64,000 nucleotides of DNA from Gelidibacter japonicus (GTDB lineage: Bacteria; Bacteroidota; Bacteroidia; Flavobacteriales; Flavobacteriaceae), in NCBI RefSeq assembly GCF_010725055.1, contig NZ_BJKB01000015.1:539-64538 (forward strand). Reading direction: 5' to 3'. Position 1 is the first letter of the stretch, and each line of letters starts with the position of its first letter. Below the pieces are notes generated by a model that saw only the letters and a program-made list of their open reading frames with translations, was not told the origin of the DNA and ran no database searches. Shown here one piece after another: positions 26,571 to 37,070 of this stretch. The position numbers and the translations under genes are program-made.

Positions 26571-28364
26571 ATGTTTGAAATTTCGCAATTAAAAGAAAAG
26601 AAGCTTTCTGATTTACAGGAAATAGCTCAAAAGTTAAATGTACCTAAGTACCGTTCGCTTAAGAAATTAGATTTAGTTTATCAAATCTTAGATTTACAAG
26701 CAGCTAATCCGGATGTGGTGAAAACTGAAATCGCAGCCATCACCGACACTAAGGCAGATCTAAAACCTCAAGCCCCAAAACCATCAACCACACCCAAAAA
26801 GAAAAAACGGGAGCGTGTTGAGAAAAAACCAGCTTCAGACAAAGCACAACAAAGAATGGAATTGGCGGAAGACAAGGTCGAAGATAAAAAGCCAGAGACA
26901 AAAAAGTCTGACATCAAATCATCGGAACCAAAAGCTGCAGCTCCCAAAGCTCCTGCAACTAAATCCACCACCCCTACAACTGATGCTTCAAGTACCTCCA
27001 AAAGAGAAAGCCCTAGTGGTAAGAATGTAGAACACAGGGAGAAAAAACAGCACACGTCAAAAGACAAAGACACATCCAACAAACCTCAAGCCAAAGACAA
27101 CAGACAACAGCGCTCAAGCGATAGTAACGGAAACAAATCTTCATCTAAAGATCATAACCATAATCGTGATAGCGGCAATCAAGCCTCCTCCAAAGTAAGC
27201 AACGGAAATAAAGACAATAGAAACCGATATAGAGAACCTGATTTTGAATTCGATGCAATTATTGAAAGTGAAGGCGTGTTGGACATTATGCAAGATGGAT
27301 ACGGGTTTTTACGCTCATCAGATTATAATTACCTCTCCTCTCCTGACGATATTTATGTCTCCCAATCTCAAATCAGATTATTTGGTCTAAAAACCGGAGA
27401 TACGGTACTTGGCCATGTCAGACCTCCAAAAGAAGGCGAAAAATACTTTCCTTTAATCAAGGTAAGTAAAATTAACGGTCAAAGACCAGAAGTTGTTAGA
27501 GACCGCGTATCTTTTGAGCATCTAACGCCTTTGTTTCCTCAGGAGAAATTCAATATTGCCGAAAGACAAAGTACTATTTCTACTCGAATCATGGATTTAT
27601 TTTCACCTATCGGAAAAGGACAACGAGGCATGATCGTTTCACAACCAAAAACAGGTAAAACCATGCTATTAAAGGATGTTGCAAATGCTATTGCAGCCAA
27701 CCATCCTGAGGTGTACCAAATGATCTTGCTAATTGATGAACGTCCAGAAGAGGTTACTGATATGCAACGTAACGTTCGTGGAGAGGTCATTGCATCAACC
27801 TTTGACAAGGAAGCACATGAACACGTCAAAATTGCCAATATCGTTTTAGAAAAAGCAAAACGTTTAGTTGAATGCGGTCACGATGTGGTCATCCTTTTAG
27901 ATTCCATCACCCGTCTGGCAAGAGCTTACAACACCGTACAACCTGCATCTGGCAAGATATTGAGTGGTGGTGTGGATGCCAATGCCCTACACAAACCAAA
28001 ACGTTTCTTTGGAGCTGCGCGTAATATTGAAAATGGCGGATCACTGACCATCATTGCCACAGCATTAACAGAAACAGGTTCTAAAATGGACGAAGTGATC
28101 TTTGAGGAATTTAAAGGTACTGGAAACATGGAATTACAATTGGATAGAAAAATATCCAACCGTCGTATTTTCCCTGCTATCGATTTAACGTCTTCAAGTA
28201 CCCGTAGAGACGATCTCTTATTGGATGACAACACCATTCAAAGAATGTGGGTGATGCGTAAATACCTTGCCGATATGAATCCAGTAGAAGCAATGGAGTT
28301 TATTAACGACAGGTTCAAAAAAACCAAAAACAATGAAGAGTTCTTATTGTCAATGAATGGATAA
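26571..28364 (+). CDS. rho: Transcription termination factor Rho with disordered insert
   Basis: At 597 residues the protein is much longer than E. coli Rho (419). Residues 1-45 are the Rho_N helical domain ([20 protein letters not shown]). Residues about 60-225 are a low-complexity insert rich in Lys, Ser, Asn, Gln and Pro. The RNA-binding domain follows ([15 protein letters not shown]), then the ATPase with Walker A QPKTGKT, Walker [11 protein letters not shown] and the Q/R-loops. Rho is the hexameric helicase that ends transcription. Long disordered inserts are typical in Bacteroidota, and that of Bacteroides thetaiotaomicron is reported to drive phase separation. Confidence 0.97.
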   Translation: MFEISQLKEKKLSDLQEIAQKLNVPKYRSLKKLDLVYQILDLQAANPDVVKTEIAAITDTKADLKPQAPKPSTTPKKKKRERVEKKPASDKAQQRMELAEDKVEDKKPETKKSDIKSSEPKAAAPKAPATKSTTPTTDASSTSKRESPSGKNVEHREKKQHTSKDKDTSNKPQAKDNRQQRSSDSNGNKSSSKDHNHNRDSGNQASSKVSNGNKDNRNRYREPDFEFDAIIESEGVLDIMQDGYGFLRSSDYNYLSSPDDIYVSQSQIRLFGLKTGDTVLGHVRPPKEGEKYFPLIKVSKINGQRPEVVRDRVSFEHLTPLFPQEKFNIAERQSTISTRIMDLFSPIGKGQRGMIVSQPKTGKTMLLKDVANAIAANHPEVYQMILLIDERPEEVTDMQRNVRGEVIASTFDKEAHEHVKIANIVLEKAKRLVECGHDVVILLDSITRLARAYNTVQPASGKILSGGVDANALHKPKRFFGAARNIENGGSLTIIATALTETGSKMDEVIFEEFKGTGNMELQLDRKISNRRIFPAIDLTSSSTRRDDLLLDDNTIQRMWVMRKYLADMNPVEAMEFINDRFKKTKNNEEFLLSMNG

Positions 28365-28387
28365 GAGACCAGTAAAGTAAAATAGAT

Positions 28388-28415
28388 AAAGCCCCAAATT
28401 TTCACTTGGGGCTTT
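28388..28415 (+). terminator. Terminator after rho
   Basis: A 10-bp perfect stem AAAGCCCCAA/TTGGGGCTTT with an 8-base loop, 24 bases after the rho stop codon. The tail (ATTATTATT) is only moderately T-rich. Confidence 0.8.
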
Positions 28416-28446
28416 ATTATTAGTCCTATCGAAATATGTGCATAAA

Positions 28447-28473
28447 AAAATCCATTCGGTATGAATGGATTTT
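28447..28473 (-). terminator. Terminator of rpsT
   Basis: An 11-bp perfect stem (AAAATCCATTC and its complement) with loop GGTAT; on the minus strand it is followed by a T run. It lies 30 bases past the rpsT stop. Confidence 0.8.
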
Positions 28474-28502
28474 ATATATGATTAAATAAAAGTTACTGTT
28501 TC

Positions 28503-28754
28503 TTACAAAGAAGCAACATGCTTAGCTAAACCAGACTTTAAGTTAGCTGCTTTGTTGTTATGGATAATGTTTTTCTTAGCTAACTTATCAATCATAGCAG
28601 AAACGACAGGTAGTAAAGCTTGTGCTTCCTGCGCATTCTCCATTTCACGCAACTTTTTAATAGCGTTACGAGTAGTCCTGTGCTTATACCTGTTGGTTAA
28701 ACGTTTTGACTCGCTACTTCTGATTCTTTTTAATGCTGACTTATGATTTGCCAT
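28503..28754 (-). CDS. rpsT: 30S ribosomal protein S20
   Basis: The 83-residue, very basic protein begins MANHKSALKRIRSSESKRLT, the S20 N-terminus, and ends NNKAANLKSGLAKHVASL, the usual alpha-helical tail. S20 binds 16S rRNA early in small-subunit assembly. tRNA-Glu lies 26 bases upstream in the same direction, and the two may share a transcript. Confidence 0.98.
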   Translation of the reverse strand: MANHKSALKRIRSSESKRLTNRYKHRTTRNAIKKLREMENAQEAQALLPVVSAMIDKLAKKNIIHNNKAANLKSGLAKHVASL

Positions 28755-28780
28755 TTTATTTCTTTCTTTTTAAAAAATTG

Positions 28781-28852
28781 TAGCCCGTAGGGGAATCGAA
28801 CCCCTCTTACCAGGATGAAAACCTGGCGTCCTAACCGATAGACGAACGGGCC
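28781..28852 (-). tRNA. tRNA-Glu (anticodon TTC)
   Basis: The minus strand gives a 72-base cloverleaf: acceptor GGCCCGT with ACGGGCT, anticodon stem CCAGG/CCTGG around TTTTCAT (anticodon TTC), and T arm AGGGG/CCCCT with loop TTCGATT. CCA is not encoded. It reads GAA and GAG codons and is placed between proS and rpsT. Confidence 0.96.
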
Positions 28853-28996
28853 ATTTGTTTATTAAAGGCGCAAATTAATAACATTTTGTATCAATATGCA
28901 AACTTTTCAAATGAACACACAATGTTTCATTGCGGATGCAAAAATACAACTATTTTTAAATGTTGCAACACCTTCGCGATCTTTTTTTTATTATTT

Positions 28997-30475
28997 TCAA
29001 TACGCCTTCGCAAATAGCACTCTTCCGCTGGATGTTTTCCCTGTAAACACGCAGCTTCCAGGCTCTTTTTCCTGATTCAGGGGCACACATCTTATAGTTG
29101 CCTTGGTAAGCTCCTTGATCTTCTCTTCTGTTTCTGGAGTGCCATCCCAATGTGCTGAGATAAAGCCGGTTTTAGTCTCCAGTACCGTTTTAAACTCCTC
29201 AAAGGTATTTACTTCAGTTATGTGCGAATCTCTAAAATCCAATGCCTTTTTAAATAATGTCTCTTGAATTTCAGTAAGCAAATCAGCAATTTTGTCAACT
29301 AATCCATCAAGAGCTACGTTTTCTTTTGACAAGGTATCTCTTCGAGCTAACTCCACTGTTTTATTTTCTAAGTCCTTCGGACCAATGGCAATTCTAAGAG
29401 GCACGCCTTGTAATTCATATTGAGCAAATTTGGCTCCTGGACGCTGTGTAGTACGATGATCATATTTGCAACTGATGCCTTTTGCCTTAAATTCACCTAT
29501 TAATTTTGTTGCCACCTTCCCAATTTCCTCCAATTGGTCATCAGTTTTATGAATAGGCACGATCACCACTTGGATAGGCGCCAAATTGGGCGGTAAAACA
29601 AGACCTTTATCATCGCTGTGGGTCATAATCAATGCACCGACCAATCGCGTAGAAACACCCCAGGAAGTCGCCCATACATAATCGAGCTTACCCTCATTGT
29701 TTGTGAATTTTACATCAAATGCCTTGGCGAAATTTTGCCCTAAGAAATGAGATGTTCCAGCTTGCAAGGCTTTACCATCTTGCATTAATGCCTCGATACA
29801 GTAAGTTTCTTCGGCACCCGCAAAACGTTCACTCTCAGTTTTGACTCCCTGAATCACAGGTATTGCCATGAAATTTTCAGCAAAATCAGCATATACCTGG
29901 TTCATTAACTTTGCTTCTGACAAAGCTTCAGCCTTAGTTTCATGTGCCGTATGCCCTTCTTGCCATAAAAACTCAGCAGTTCTTAGAAATAAGCGCGTAC
30001 GCATTTCCCATCGTACCACGTTGGCCCATTGATTGATCAAAATAGGCAAATCTCTATAACTTTGAATCCATCCTTTGTACGTGCTCCAAATAATAGCCTC
30101 ACTAGTTGGGCGTACCACGAGCTCTTCCTCTAATTTAGCTTCCGGATCCACTCGCAGTTTACCAGGATTATCAGGATCATTTTGCAAGCGATAATGGGTA
30201 ACCACAGCACACTCTTTCGCAAAACCTTCGGCGTTCTTCTCTTCTGCCTCAAATAGGCTTTTCGGCACAAAAAGAGGAAAATAGGCATTTTGATGTCCCG
30301 TTTCCTTGAACATCCTGTCCAATTCTGCCTGCATTTTCTCCCAAATCGCATAGCCGTAGGGCTTAATTACCATACAGCCCCTAACTGCGGAATTCTCTGC
30401 TAAATCGGCCTTCACAACCAACTCATTGTACCATTTTGAATAGTCTTCCGCTCTACTTGTAAGATTTTTACTCAT
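28997..30475 (-). CDS. proS: Prolyl-tRNA synthetase (type without editing insert)
   Basis: This 492-residue class II synthetase is of the archaeal/eukaryotic-like ProS type, which lacks the large bacterial INS editing domain and has a C-terminal zinc-like extension. The start [19 protein letters not shown] and motif 2 region ([20 protein letters not shown]) are typical, with [16 protein letters not shown] in the active site. It attaches proline to tRNA-Pro. A consensus promoter lies 55-82 bases upstream. Confidence 0.96.
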   Translation of the reverse strand: MSKNLTSRAEDYSKWYNELVVKADLAENSAVRGCMVIKPYGYAIWEKMQAELDRMFKETGHQNAYFPLFVPKSLFEAEEKNAEGFAKECAVVTHYRLQNDPDNPGKLRVDPEAKLEEELVVRPTSEAIIWSTYKGWIQSYRDLPILINQWANVVRWEMRTRLFLRTAEFLWQEGHTAHETKAEALSEAKLMNQVYADFAENFMAIPVIQGVKTESERFAGAEETYCIEALMQDGKALQAGTSHFLGQNFAKAFDVKFTNNEGKLDYVWATSWGVSTRLVGALIMTHSDDKGLVLPPNLAPIQVVIVPIHKTDDQLEEIGKVATKLIGEFKAKGISCKYDHRTTQRPGAKFAQYELQGVPLRIAIGPKDLENKTVELARRDTLSKENVALDGLVDKIADLLTEIQETLFKKALDFRDSHITEVNTFEEFKTVLETKTGFISAHWDGTPETEEKIKELTKATIRCVPLNQEKEPGSCVFTGKTSSGRVLFAKAY

Positions 30476-30529
30476 TCTCTGGGTTTTGGCACAAAAGTTG
30501 TGCTTATGTTAAATAAATAAATAGTTCGA

Positions 30530-30557
30530 CAAAACTAACTATTTTTGTAATGTTCAA
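30530..30557 (-). promoter_or_regulatory. Consensus promoter of proS
   Basis: On the minus strand a -33 TTG (30557-30555) is followed after 17 bases by TAGTTTTG (30537-30530), an exact match to TTG-N17-TAnnTTTG. Transcription should start near 30523, leaving a leader of about 48 bases. Confidence 0.7.
30540..30547 (+). promoter_or_regulatory. -7 promoter box for the Tyr/Gly-rich lipoprotein gene
   Basis: TATTTTTG matches TAnnTTTG and lies 28 bases before the start at 30576. It falls inside the 17-base spacer of the opposing proS promoter, so the two polymerases should compete. No proper -33 TTG is present. Confidence 0.5.
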
Positions 30558-30575
30558 CAATAAAAACAAATAGAT

Positions 30576-31733
30576 ATGCCATTTAAAATTTACATATATC
30601 GCAGGTTGCCATTTTTTGTTGCACTAAGCTTACTCTTCCTTTTAGCTTCTTGTGGATCATACCAGTATGCTGGTTATGAAAATGATGGTATATACGGATC
30701 CGAAACTCCTCAGTACGAAGTCTACTATGAAGATGCTCCAACTAATAATAACAGTTATTACAAAGAGTTTTTCGGACAGAAATCACAGCAATTTGAGCAA
30801 ATTGCTCAAAATGATAACGTTATTTTTACCAATATTGACGATTACCAAGGAAGTTATTCTGACGATAATGGTGATATCCAATATGAAGATGGTTATGCAG
30901 GATGGGGCCAAGACAGTCAAAATGTAGATATAAACGTGTACTATAACAACAGTTGGTATCCATACAGCAGATACGGTTATTACAGCCCATATCGAGGATG
31001 GGGTTATATAGGTTGGGGTTATTCAGGTTTTTATGATCCTTTTTACTCCTACGGCTACTTCCCTGGTTATTATCCTTACTACGGCTATGGTTACTATGGA
31101 TACAGATATGGTTATAATTATGGTTATGGATACTATCCTTATTACCCTTATTATGGCAATTATTATCGCAACAGTAGAAATGTATCCTACAGTCAAGGTA
31201 GACGAGGAAGTGTCTACACAAATTCCAGTCGATCGTCAACTCTAAATAGAAGCAACTCAAATTTGAGCAATTCAAATATTGGAAGACGTAGCACGATTAA
31301 CTCTTCAAACAGAAGTTCAAGAGATAATTCAGGAAATACGACCATCAATAGAAGAAGTTCAAATAGCGTTAACCGTTCTTCTACGGATACTAGAACAAGA
31401 ACAAATACGAATAGAAACACTCAACCGGCTATAAGAACCAACACCAACAGAAGAAGTGTTCAGCCTGCCACAAGAACCAATACCAATAGAAACGTTCGGC
31501 CAGCAACTCGAACCAGATCTAATAACTCTGGCACGAGAAGGAGTGGTGGCAATACAAGAGGGAGTGGAAACAATATTTCTACACCAAGTTCAAGGAGCAA
31601 TTCAAATTACAGTGCACCTTCGCGTTCTAACTCTTCACCGGCCCCAGCCGTAAGGAGCTCTAACAGTTCGCCTTCAAGGTCTTCAGCTCCCGCTAGAAGT
31701 TCTAGTGGATCATCAAGACGTGGTGGCAGATAA
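30576..31733 (+). CDS. Low-complexity lipoprotein, Tyr/Gly-rich then Arg/Ser/Asn-rich
   Basis: The 385-residue protein has a lipoprotein signal (LLFLLASC) and then three zones. Residues about 28-125 are acidic and rich in Tyr, Asn and Gln. Residues about 126-205 are a dense Tyr/Gly/Pro zone (YGYYGYRYGYNYGYGYY). The rest is basic and rich in Ser, Arg, Asn and Thr, with imperfect repeats of the form TNTNR..QPATR. No known domain is visible and most of it should be disordered. It lies 27 bases before the OmpP1-type porin gene and is probably co-transcribed. An adhesive or matrix role is possible but is speculation. Confidence 0.85.
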   Translation: MPFKIYIYRRLPFFVALSLLFLLASCGSYQYAGYENDGIYGSETPQYEVYYEDAPTNNNSYYKEFFGQKSQQFEQIAQNDNVIFTNIDDYQGSYSDDNGDIQYEDGYAGWGQDSQNVDINVYYNNSWYPYSRYGYYSPYRGWGYIGWGYSGFYDPFYSYGYFPGYYPYYGYGYYGYRYGYNYGYGYYPYYPYYGNYYRNSRNVSYSQGRRGSVYTNSSRSSTLNRSNSNLSNSNIGRRSTINSSNRSSRDNSGNTTINRRSSNSVNRSSTDTRTRTNTNRNTQPAIRTNTNRRSVQPATRTNTNRNVRPATRTRSNNSGTRRSGGNTRGSGNNISTPSSRSNSNYSAPSRSNSSPAPAVRSSNSSPSRSSAPARSSSGSSRRGGR

Positions 31734-31760
31734 AAAATCAGAAAAATAAAAACTTAAAAT

Positions 31761-33284
31761 ATGAAAAAGTTAAATTTACTGTTCATAGCTGCCCTATCTA
31801 TGTCTAGTATTATGGCTCAAGATATTACTGACGCCGTTAGATATTCACAAGATGAAGTCCAGGGAACTGCAAGATTTAGAAGTATGAGTGGCGCATTTGG
31901 AGCACTGGGAGGCGACATGTCTGCGGTAAGTATTAATCCTGCGGGCTCATCAATTTTCACAACAAGCCACGCTTCAATATCCATATCCAATTTAGGAACC
32001 AAAAATGATATCAACTATTTTAACGGCTCGAGTTCCTCATCGGATTCTAAATTTGACCTCAATCAAACGGGTGCCGCATTTGTCTTTAACAACACTAATC
32101 CTAACTCTCCTTGGAAAAAGTTTTCATTAGGTGTTGCTTACGACAAAATATCAAATTTTGAAAATTCTTGGAACGTTAGAGGCATTAATACCAATTCCAA
32201 CTCCATTGGAGACTACTTTCTCAGTTACGCCCAAGGGATAAGGCTGGATCAAATGTCAGCCCTTGACAACGAAAGCCTGTCCACTGCGTATTCTGAAATC
32301 AACAGATTGTACGGATTTGGCAATCAACAAGCCTTTTTGGGTTATGAGTCTTATATTCTTGAACCAGCCATGGATACCGACGATAATACATTATATTCTT
32401 CCAATATTGTCGGAAACAACTTTGACCAAGGTTATCTCTATGCCGCATCGGGTTATAATGGAAAATTCAGTTTTAATGCATCCACACAATACGGGGACAA
32501 TTTTTATTTTGGACTCAATTTAAATTCTCATTTCATCAATTATGATAAATTCACTGACCTCCATGAAACCAACAGTAACGCTGGTTCTTGGGTAAGGGAT
32601 GTGAGGTTCCAAAATGCACTTTCTACTATAGGTAGTGGCTTTTCATTTCAATTGGGTGCAATTGCAAAAATAGATGAATCTTTACGCGCTGGATTATCCT
32701 ATAACTCTCCTACGTGGTACACCATTTCGGAAGAGACCACACAATATTTGGGCACCATACGAGATGAAGGCGGCTCAAATGTATCACAAATCATCGATCC
32801 TTACGTAGTCAACGTTTACCCAGATTACAGACTACAAACCCCTAGTAAAATCACAGGTAGTTTAGCCTATATATTTGGAAACCAAGGCTTGTTAAGTTTT
32901 GATTATTCTTTAAAAAACTACGGTAACACAAAATTCAAACCGACATCTGATTCATATTTTTCTACCCAGAATGGTATAATCAGCAATAATTTAAAGAATG
33001 CTTCCACTTTCAGGGTTGGAGGCGAATATAGAATTCAGCAAGTAAGCCTTAGAGGTGGGTACAGATTTGAGGAAAGCCCATATAAAAATGAATCCTTTTA
33101 TGGCAATTTAAACGGATACTCTCTTGGTTTGGGCTTCAACTTTGGAAATGTGAAACTAGATGTAGCTTATGACCACGCACAAAGAGACTATAACCAACAG
33201 TTATACGCCGTAGGTTTAACAGACGCCGCTCAAATTGATAGCAGAAACTCAAATTTCACCTTGACTTTAGGGTTTAGTCTGTAA
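31761..33284 (+). CDS. OmpP1/FadL-type outer membrane channel protein
   Basis: The 507-residue protein has a signal peptide ending MAQ, then the OmpP1/FadL N-terminal region (RFRSMSGAFGALGGDMSAVSINPAGSSIF) that forms the hatch. The rest is beta-rich with repeated aromatic strand ends and finishes NSNFTLTLGFSL, a normal beta-barrel end. FadL relatives carry hydrophobic compounds such as long-chain fatty acids across the outer membrane; the substrate here is unknown. Confidence 0.9.
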   Translation: MKKLNLLFIAALSMSSIMAQDITDAVRYSQDEVQGTARFRSMSGAFGALGGDMSAVSINPAGSSIFTTSHASISISNLGTKNDINYFNGSSSSSDSKFDLNQTGAAFVFNNTNPNSPWKKFSLGVAYDKISNFENSWNVRGINTNSNSIGDYFLSYAQGIRLDQMSALDNESLSTAYSEINRLYGFGNQQAFLGYESYILEPAMDTDDNTLYSSNIVGNNFDQGYLYAASGYNGKFSFNASTQYGDNFYFGLNLNSHFINYDKFTDLHETNSNAGSWVRDVRFQNALSTIGSGFSFQLGAIAKIDESLRAGLSYNSPTWYTISEETTQYLGTIRDEGGSNVSQIIDPYVVNVYPDYRLQTPSKITGSLAYIFGNQGLLSFDYSLKNYGNTKFKPTSDSYFSTQNGIISNNLKNASTFRVGGEYRIQQVSLRGGYRFEESPYKNESFYGNLNGYSLGLGFNFGNVKLDVAYDHAQRDYNQQLYAVGLTDAAQIDSRNSNFTLTLGFSL

Positions 33285-33308
33285 AGATTTTATATAACTC
33301 TATTGAAA

Positions 33309-33341
33309 AAAAAGCATTCTCTAAAAAAGAGAGTGCTTTTT
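33309..33341 (+). terminator. Terminator after the OmpP1-type gene
   Basis: A 14-bp stem with one G-T pair (AAAAAGCATTCTCT and its partner) and loop AAAAA ends in TTTTT, 25 bases after the stop codon. Confidence 0.85.
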
Positions 33342-33464
33342 CATTTGTCATTGCCTTAAAACCTTAAAAATGGTATTTAATCAGATCAATCTCTAACGAA
33401 ATTACAGCTTTAATATTCAAGAATATACCAAAGCAATAATGCAGACAACCTAATGTTATGGTTT

Positions 33465-33482
33465 TATTTTTGTTTATCTTTG
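33465..33482 (+). promoter_or_regulatory. Two tandem -7 boxes upstream of folE
   Basis: TATTTTTG (33465-33472) and TATCTTTG (33475-33482) both match TAnnTTTG. They lie 68-85 bases before folE. Which is used cannot be told, since neither has an obvious TTG at the right distance. Confidence 0.45.
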
Positions 33483-33549
33483 CACCTTATTTCATCCGAA
33501 ATTACTCCTTTTACAGAGTTTGAGACCTTGATCGATTTACAAAACGACT

Positions 33550-34227
33550 ATGAAAACAGATAAAAACATTCAAGATATTGATGCCATTGGTGATGACCAT
33601 GTGGGCAGCTCAGCAGACACTCCTATACGCAGTGATGCATTTAAACTTACTCCTGACGAGAAAATAGACATTATCAAGGATGATGTGAGACATATCATGG
33701 AAACACTAGGTCTCGATCTTAATGACGACAGTCTTAAAGGAACTCCTTTACGTGTTGCTAAAATGTTTGTCAAAGAAATTTTTGGCGGCTTGAGCCCTGA
33801 TAAAAAACCAAATGCCTCCACCTTTGACAATAAGTATAAGTATGGAGAAATGCTGGTTGAAAAAAACATTACAGTTTACTCCACTTGTGAACACCATTTA
33901 CTTCCAATAGTAGGCAAGGCACATGTGGCATATATCAGCAATGGCACCGTGATAGGACTTTCTAAAATGAACAGGATTGTTGACTATTATGCCAAGCGAC
34001 CTCAAGTTCAGGAACGCCTTACCATTCAAATTGTGAAAGAATTGCAGCAGGCACTTTGCACTGAGGATGTCGCCTGTGTCATTGATGCCAAACATTTATG
34101 TGTCAATTCACGCGGCATTAGAGATGTGGCGAGTAGCACCGTAACTTCAGAGTTTGGTGGTGTGTTTAAAAATCAAGCCACCCGACGTGAATTTTTAGAT
34201 TATATCAAATTAGACACCGATTTTTAA
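33550..34227 (+). CDS. folE: GTP cyclohydrolase I
   Basis: FolE turns GTP into dihydroneopterin triphosphate, the first step of folate synthesis. The 225-residue protein has zinc ligands in CEHHLLP and in [10 protein letters not shown], and the family core [20 protein letters not shown]. The first 30 residues are a polar tail. cysS follows after 23 bases, then yidD and lgt, a stable gene order in flavobacteria. Confidence 0.97.
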   Translation: MKTDKNIQDIDAIGDDHVGSSADTPIRSDAFKLTPDEKIDIIKDDVRHIMETLGLDLNDDSLKGTPLRVAKMFVKEIFGGLSPDKKPNASTFDNKYKYGEMLVEKNITVYSTCEHHLLPIVGKAHVAYISNGTVIGLSKMNRIVDYYAKRPQVQERLTIQIVKELQQALCTEDVACVIDAKHLCVNSRGIRDVASSTVTSEFGGVFKNQATRREFLDYIKLDTDF

Positions 34228-34250
34228 TTGTAACAAAACATAAGAGACCG

Positions 34251-35732
34251 ATGCCACTTTATAAAGACAATCACATCAAAATATACAACTCCCTATCAGG
34301 AGAAAAAGAGACCTTTACACCGTTAAGTGAGGGCTATGTAGGCATGTACGTCTGTGGACCTACCGTATATAGTAATGTGCATTTGGGAAACGTCAGGACA
34401 TTTATGTCTTTTGATGTGATTTTCAGATATCTCAGGCATTTAGGGTACAAAGTCCGATATGTAAGAAATATTACAGATGCTGGGCATTTGGAAAATGATG
34501 CCGACGTTGGTGAAGATCGCATCGCCAAAAGAGCCCGATTGGAAGAGATTGAACCTATGGAGGTTGTACAGCGCTATACTGTTGATTTCCATAATATACT
34601 CAATAAATTCAATTTTTTACCGCCAAGCATTGAACCAACGGCTACAGGACATATCATCGAACAAATTGAAATTATCAAGGTGATTCTTGATAAAGGTTTG
34701 GCCTATGAGATCAATGGGTCTGTTTATTTTGACGTTATAAAGTATAATGAAACCAAGCCTTACGGAATTTTAAGCAAAAGAAACCTTGAAGATCTAATGC
34801 ACAATTCCCGAGATCTTGATGGACAAAGTGATAAGAAAAACCCACAGGACTTTGCTCTTTGGAAAAAAGCCGAACCACAACATATTATGCGCTGGCCATC
34901 GCCATGGAGCGATGGTTTCCCAGGTTGGCATTTAGAATGTACCGCAATGAGTACGAAATATTTGGGCGAACAATTCGATATTCATGGTGGTGGAATGGAT
35001 TTGAAATTCCCGCATCACGAATGTGAAATTGCCCAAGCCGAAGCCTGTAATGATAAAGCACCAGTCAATTATTGGATGCATGCCAACATGTTGATCATGA
35101 ATGGTAAGAAAATGGCAAAATCTACAGGGAATTTTATTTTGCCTACGGAAATTTTCACAGGAGACAATCCACACATCACTAAAGCGTTTTCGCCAAGTGT
35201 TGCAAGGTTTTTTATGCTGCAGGCACATTATAGAAGCATTTTGGATTTTACCAATAACGGACTTTTAGCAAGCGAGAAAGGTTTTATTCGGTTGATGGAT
35301 GCCATCAATTCCTTAGACGAATTGACCCCTTCAATGACTTCAACCTTCAATATTGGAGAATGGCGACAAAAATGCTATGATGCAATGAATGACGATTTCA
35401 ATACGCCTATACTCATTGCGAATTTATTCGAAGCTGTTAAATTTATCAATCAAATAAAGGAAGGGACGGCTACGATAACACAAGATGACTTAACGCTCTT
35501 AAAAAATACGGTACACAGCTTCGCATATGATGTCTTGGGATTAGTCAACGACACAGCAACGGAAAGTGGTACGGAAAAGCTCTCAGGTGCCGTAGAACTC
35601 TTGATTCAATTAAGACAGGAAGCCAGAGCAAATAAGGATTTTGCGACCTCTGACAAGATCCGCGACGAGCTCGCTGCTGCAGGCATACAATTGAATGATG
35701 GAAAGGAAGGCACAACCTTCACTATTAATTAA
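34251..35732 (+). CDS. cysS: Cysteinyl-tRNA synthetase
   Basis: This 493-residue class I synthetase has the HIGH-type motif VHLGNVR (about residues 46-52) and the KMSKS-type motif KKMAKSTGN. Zinc ligands appear in [19 protein letters not shown] and HHECE. A C-terminal DALR helix bundle follows. It charges tRNA-Cys. It belongs to the folE-cysS-yidD group. Confidence 0.98.
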   Translation: MPLYKDNHIKIYNSLSGEKETFTPLSEGYVGMYVCGPTVYSNVHLGNVRTFMSFDVIFRYLRHLGYKVRYVRNITDAGHLENDADVGEDRIAKRARLEEIEPMEVVQRYTVDFHNILNKFNFLPPSIEPTATGHIIEQIEIIKVILDKGLAYEINGSVYFDVIKYNETKPYGILSKRNLEDLMHNSRDLDGQSDKKNPQDFALWKKAEPQHIMRWPSPWSDGFPGWHLECTAMSTKYLGEQFDIHGGGMDLKFPHHECEIAQAEACNDKAPVNYWMHANMLIMNGKKMAKSTGNFILPTEIFTGDNPHITKAFSPSVARFFMLQAHYRSILDFTNNGLLASEKGFIRLMDAINSLDELTPSMTSTFNIGEWRQKCYDAMNDDFNTPILIANLFEAVKFINQIKEGTATITQDDLTLLKNTVHSFAYDVLGLVNDTATESGTEKLSGAVELLIQLRQEARANKDFATSDKIRDELAAAGIQLNDGKEGTTFTIN

Positions 35733-35779
35733 ACAACTTTTCCTATATTCTTTCTATATATAAGGAGTAATTCACTGTA

Positions 35780-36016
35780 ATGAAGAACCTATTGATATAT
35801 CCGTTTTTGTTGCTGATTAAGGTATATCAAACCTTTATTTCACCGTTAACCCCAGCAAGTTGCAGATTTCAACCTACGTGCTCTTCATACGCAAAAGAGG
35901 CCCTCGAAAAACATGGCCTTTTTAGGGGTGGCTGGCTGGCAATAAAACGAATTTTCAGTTGCCACCCTTGGGGAAAATCCGGCTATGACCCTGTGCCTGA
36001 TCGTAAAGACAAATAA
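35780..36016 (+). CDS. yidD: Membrane protein insertion efficiency factor YidD
   Basis: The 78-residue protein has the YidD core [20 protein letters not shown], then [19 protein letters not shown] and a CHPWG motif with the third conserved cysteine. YidD helps YidC insert inner-membrane proteins, but yidC itself is not in this window. It lies 47 bases after cysS. Confidence 0.95.
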   Translation: MKNLLIYPFLLLIKVYQTFISPLTPASCRFQPTCSSYAKEALEKHGLFRGGWLAIKRIFSCHPWGKSGYDPVPDRKDK

Positions 36017-36239
36017 AAGCACGTACTTTTCAATCGTCGTACGATTGATAAATTACCAAAGTTCCATCACCTGAAAAAATTTGATCATCTTACAGAGCGG
36101 ATATCTCTACGATAAGGATTTGCTTATTATTACCAATGCCAATTGACCTGTTTTATTAAAGCTTTCGTTAAATTCAACCGCATTACTGCTTATTACTTTT
36201 CAAAATATTATATTTACCCTTCTAATTAAATCTTACTTC

Positions 36240-37070
36240 ATGCACGCACTTAAAATTGTCTGGGACCCTTCAAAAGGTATCGATATTCTTGGTTTTACAT
36301 TACACTTTTATAGCGTGATGTGGATTGTAGCCTTCATTTTGGGTTTTTTAATCATGAAACGAATTTATAAAAATGAAAACCAATCTGAAGAATCCTTAGA
36401 CTCCTTATTTATCTATTCGGTTATTGGGATTATGCTTGGAGCTCGTTTGGGCCATGTACTTTTTTATCAACGTGAATTGATCTCAGAAGATTTCTTCAGC
36501 ATATTTTTACCTTTTAAGTTTAAGGGAGGATTTGAAATCACCGGATTTCAAGGTTTGGCAAGTCATGGCGCTGCCATTGGGATGATCATTTCAATGTACC
36601 TCTATAATAAGAAAGTATTGCGCAAATCAGTTCTATGGATCTTAGACCGCGTTGTCGTCCCTGTGGCTGCAGGCGCTGTTTTTGTTAGACTTGGCAATTT
36701 CATAAATTCTGAAATTGTAGGCAAACCAACTGGCACTGATTTTGGAGTCGTCTTTGTCCAAAATGGTGAAGCTTTCCCAAGACATCCAGCACAACTTTAC
36801 GAAGCATTCTGTTATGTTTTTGTATTTATTGCCCTGTGGCTCTTTTATTGGAAAACCAAAAAGAGTGAGCAACAAGGCTTTCTTTTTGGCCTCTTTTTGC
36901 TCCTGCTTTGGGCTATTCGGTTTTTTGTGGAATTTGTCAAAGAGCCTCAAAGCGACCACGAATATATAGCAACCTCAGCGCTCAATACAGGACAAATGCT
37001 AAGTATTCCTTTTATACTCATCGGATTGTATTTTATGTTCTTCTATAAACCAAAAAAACAACTCTCCTAA
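36240..37070 (+). CDS. lgt: Phosphatidylglycerol-prolipoprotein diacylglyceryl transferase
   Basis: Lgt transfers diacylglycerol to the lipobox cysteine of prolipoproteins at the inner membrane. The 276-residue, seven-helix protein shows GARLGHVLFY, HGAAIG, the signature VRLGNFINSEIVGKPT and HPAQLYEA. The 3' end overlaps the start of the DUF192 gene by one base (TAATG). Upstream, TATATTTA at 36209-36216 is close to a -7 box. Confidence 0.96.
   Translation: MHALKIVWDPSKGIDILGFTLHFYSVMWIVAFILGFLIMKRIYKNENQSEESLDSLFIYSVIGIMLGARLGHVLFYQRELISEDFFSIFLPFKFKGGFEITGFQGLASHGAAIGMIISMYLYNKKVLRKSVLWILDRVVVPVAAGAVFVRLGNFINSEIVGKPTGTDFGVVFVQNGEAFPRHPAQLYEAFCYVFVFIALWLFYWKTKKSEQQGFLFGLFLLLLWAIRFFVEFVKEPQSDHEYIATSALNTGQMLSIPFILIGLYFMFFYKPKKQLS

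Noticed and set aside
36016-36239. Small hairpin CAATCGT/ACGATTG near 36035 as a LacI site
   Set aside because: It differs in centre and length from the lacI palindrome and lies between yidD and lgt, unrelated to uronate use; probably a weak terminator.
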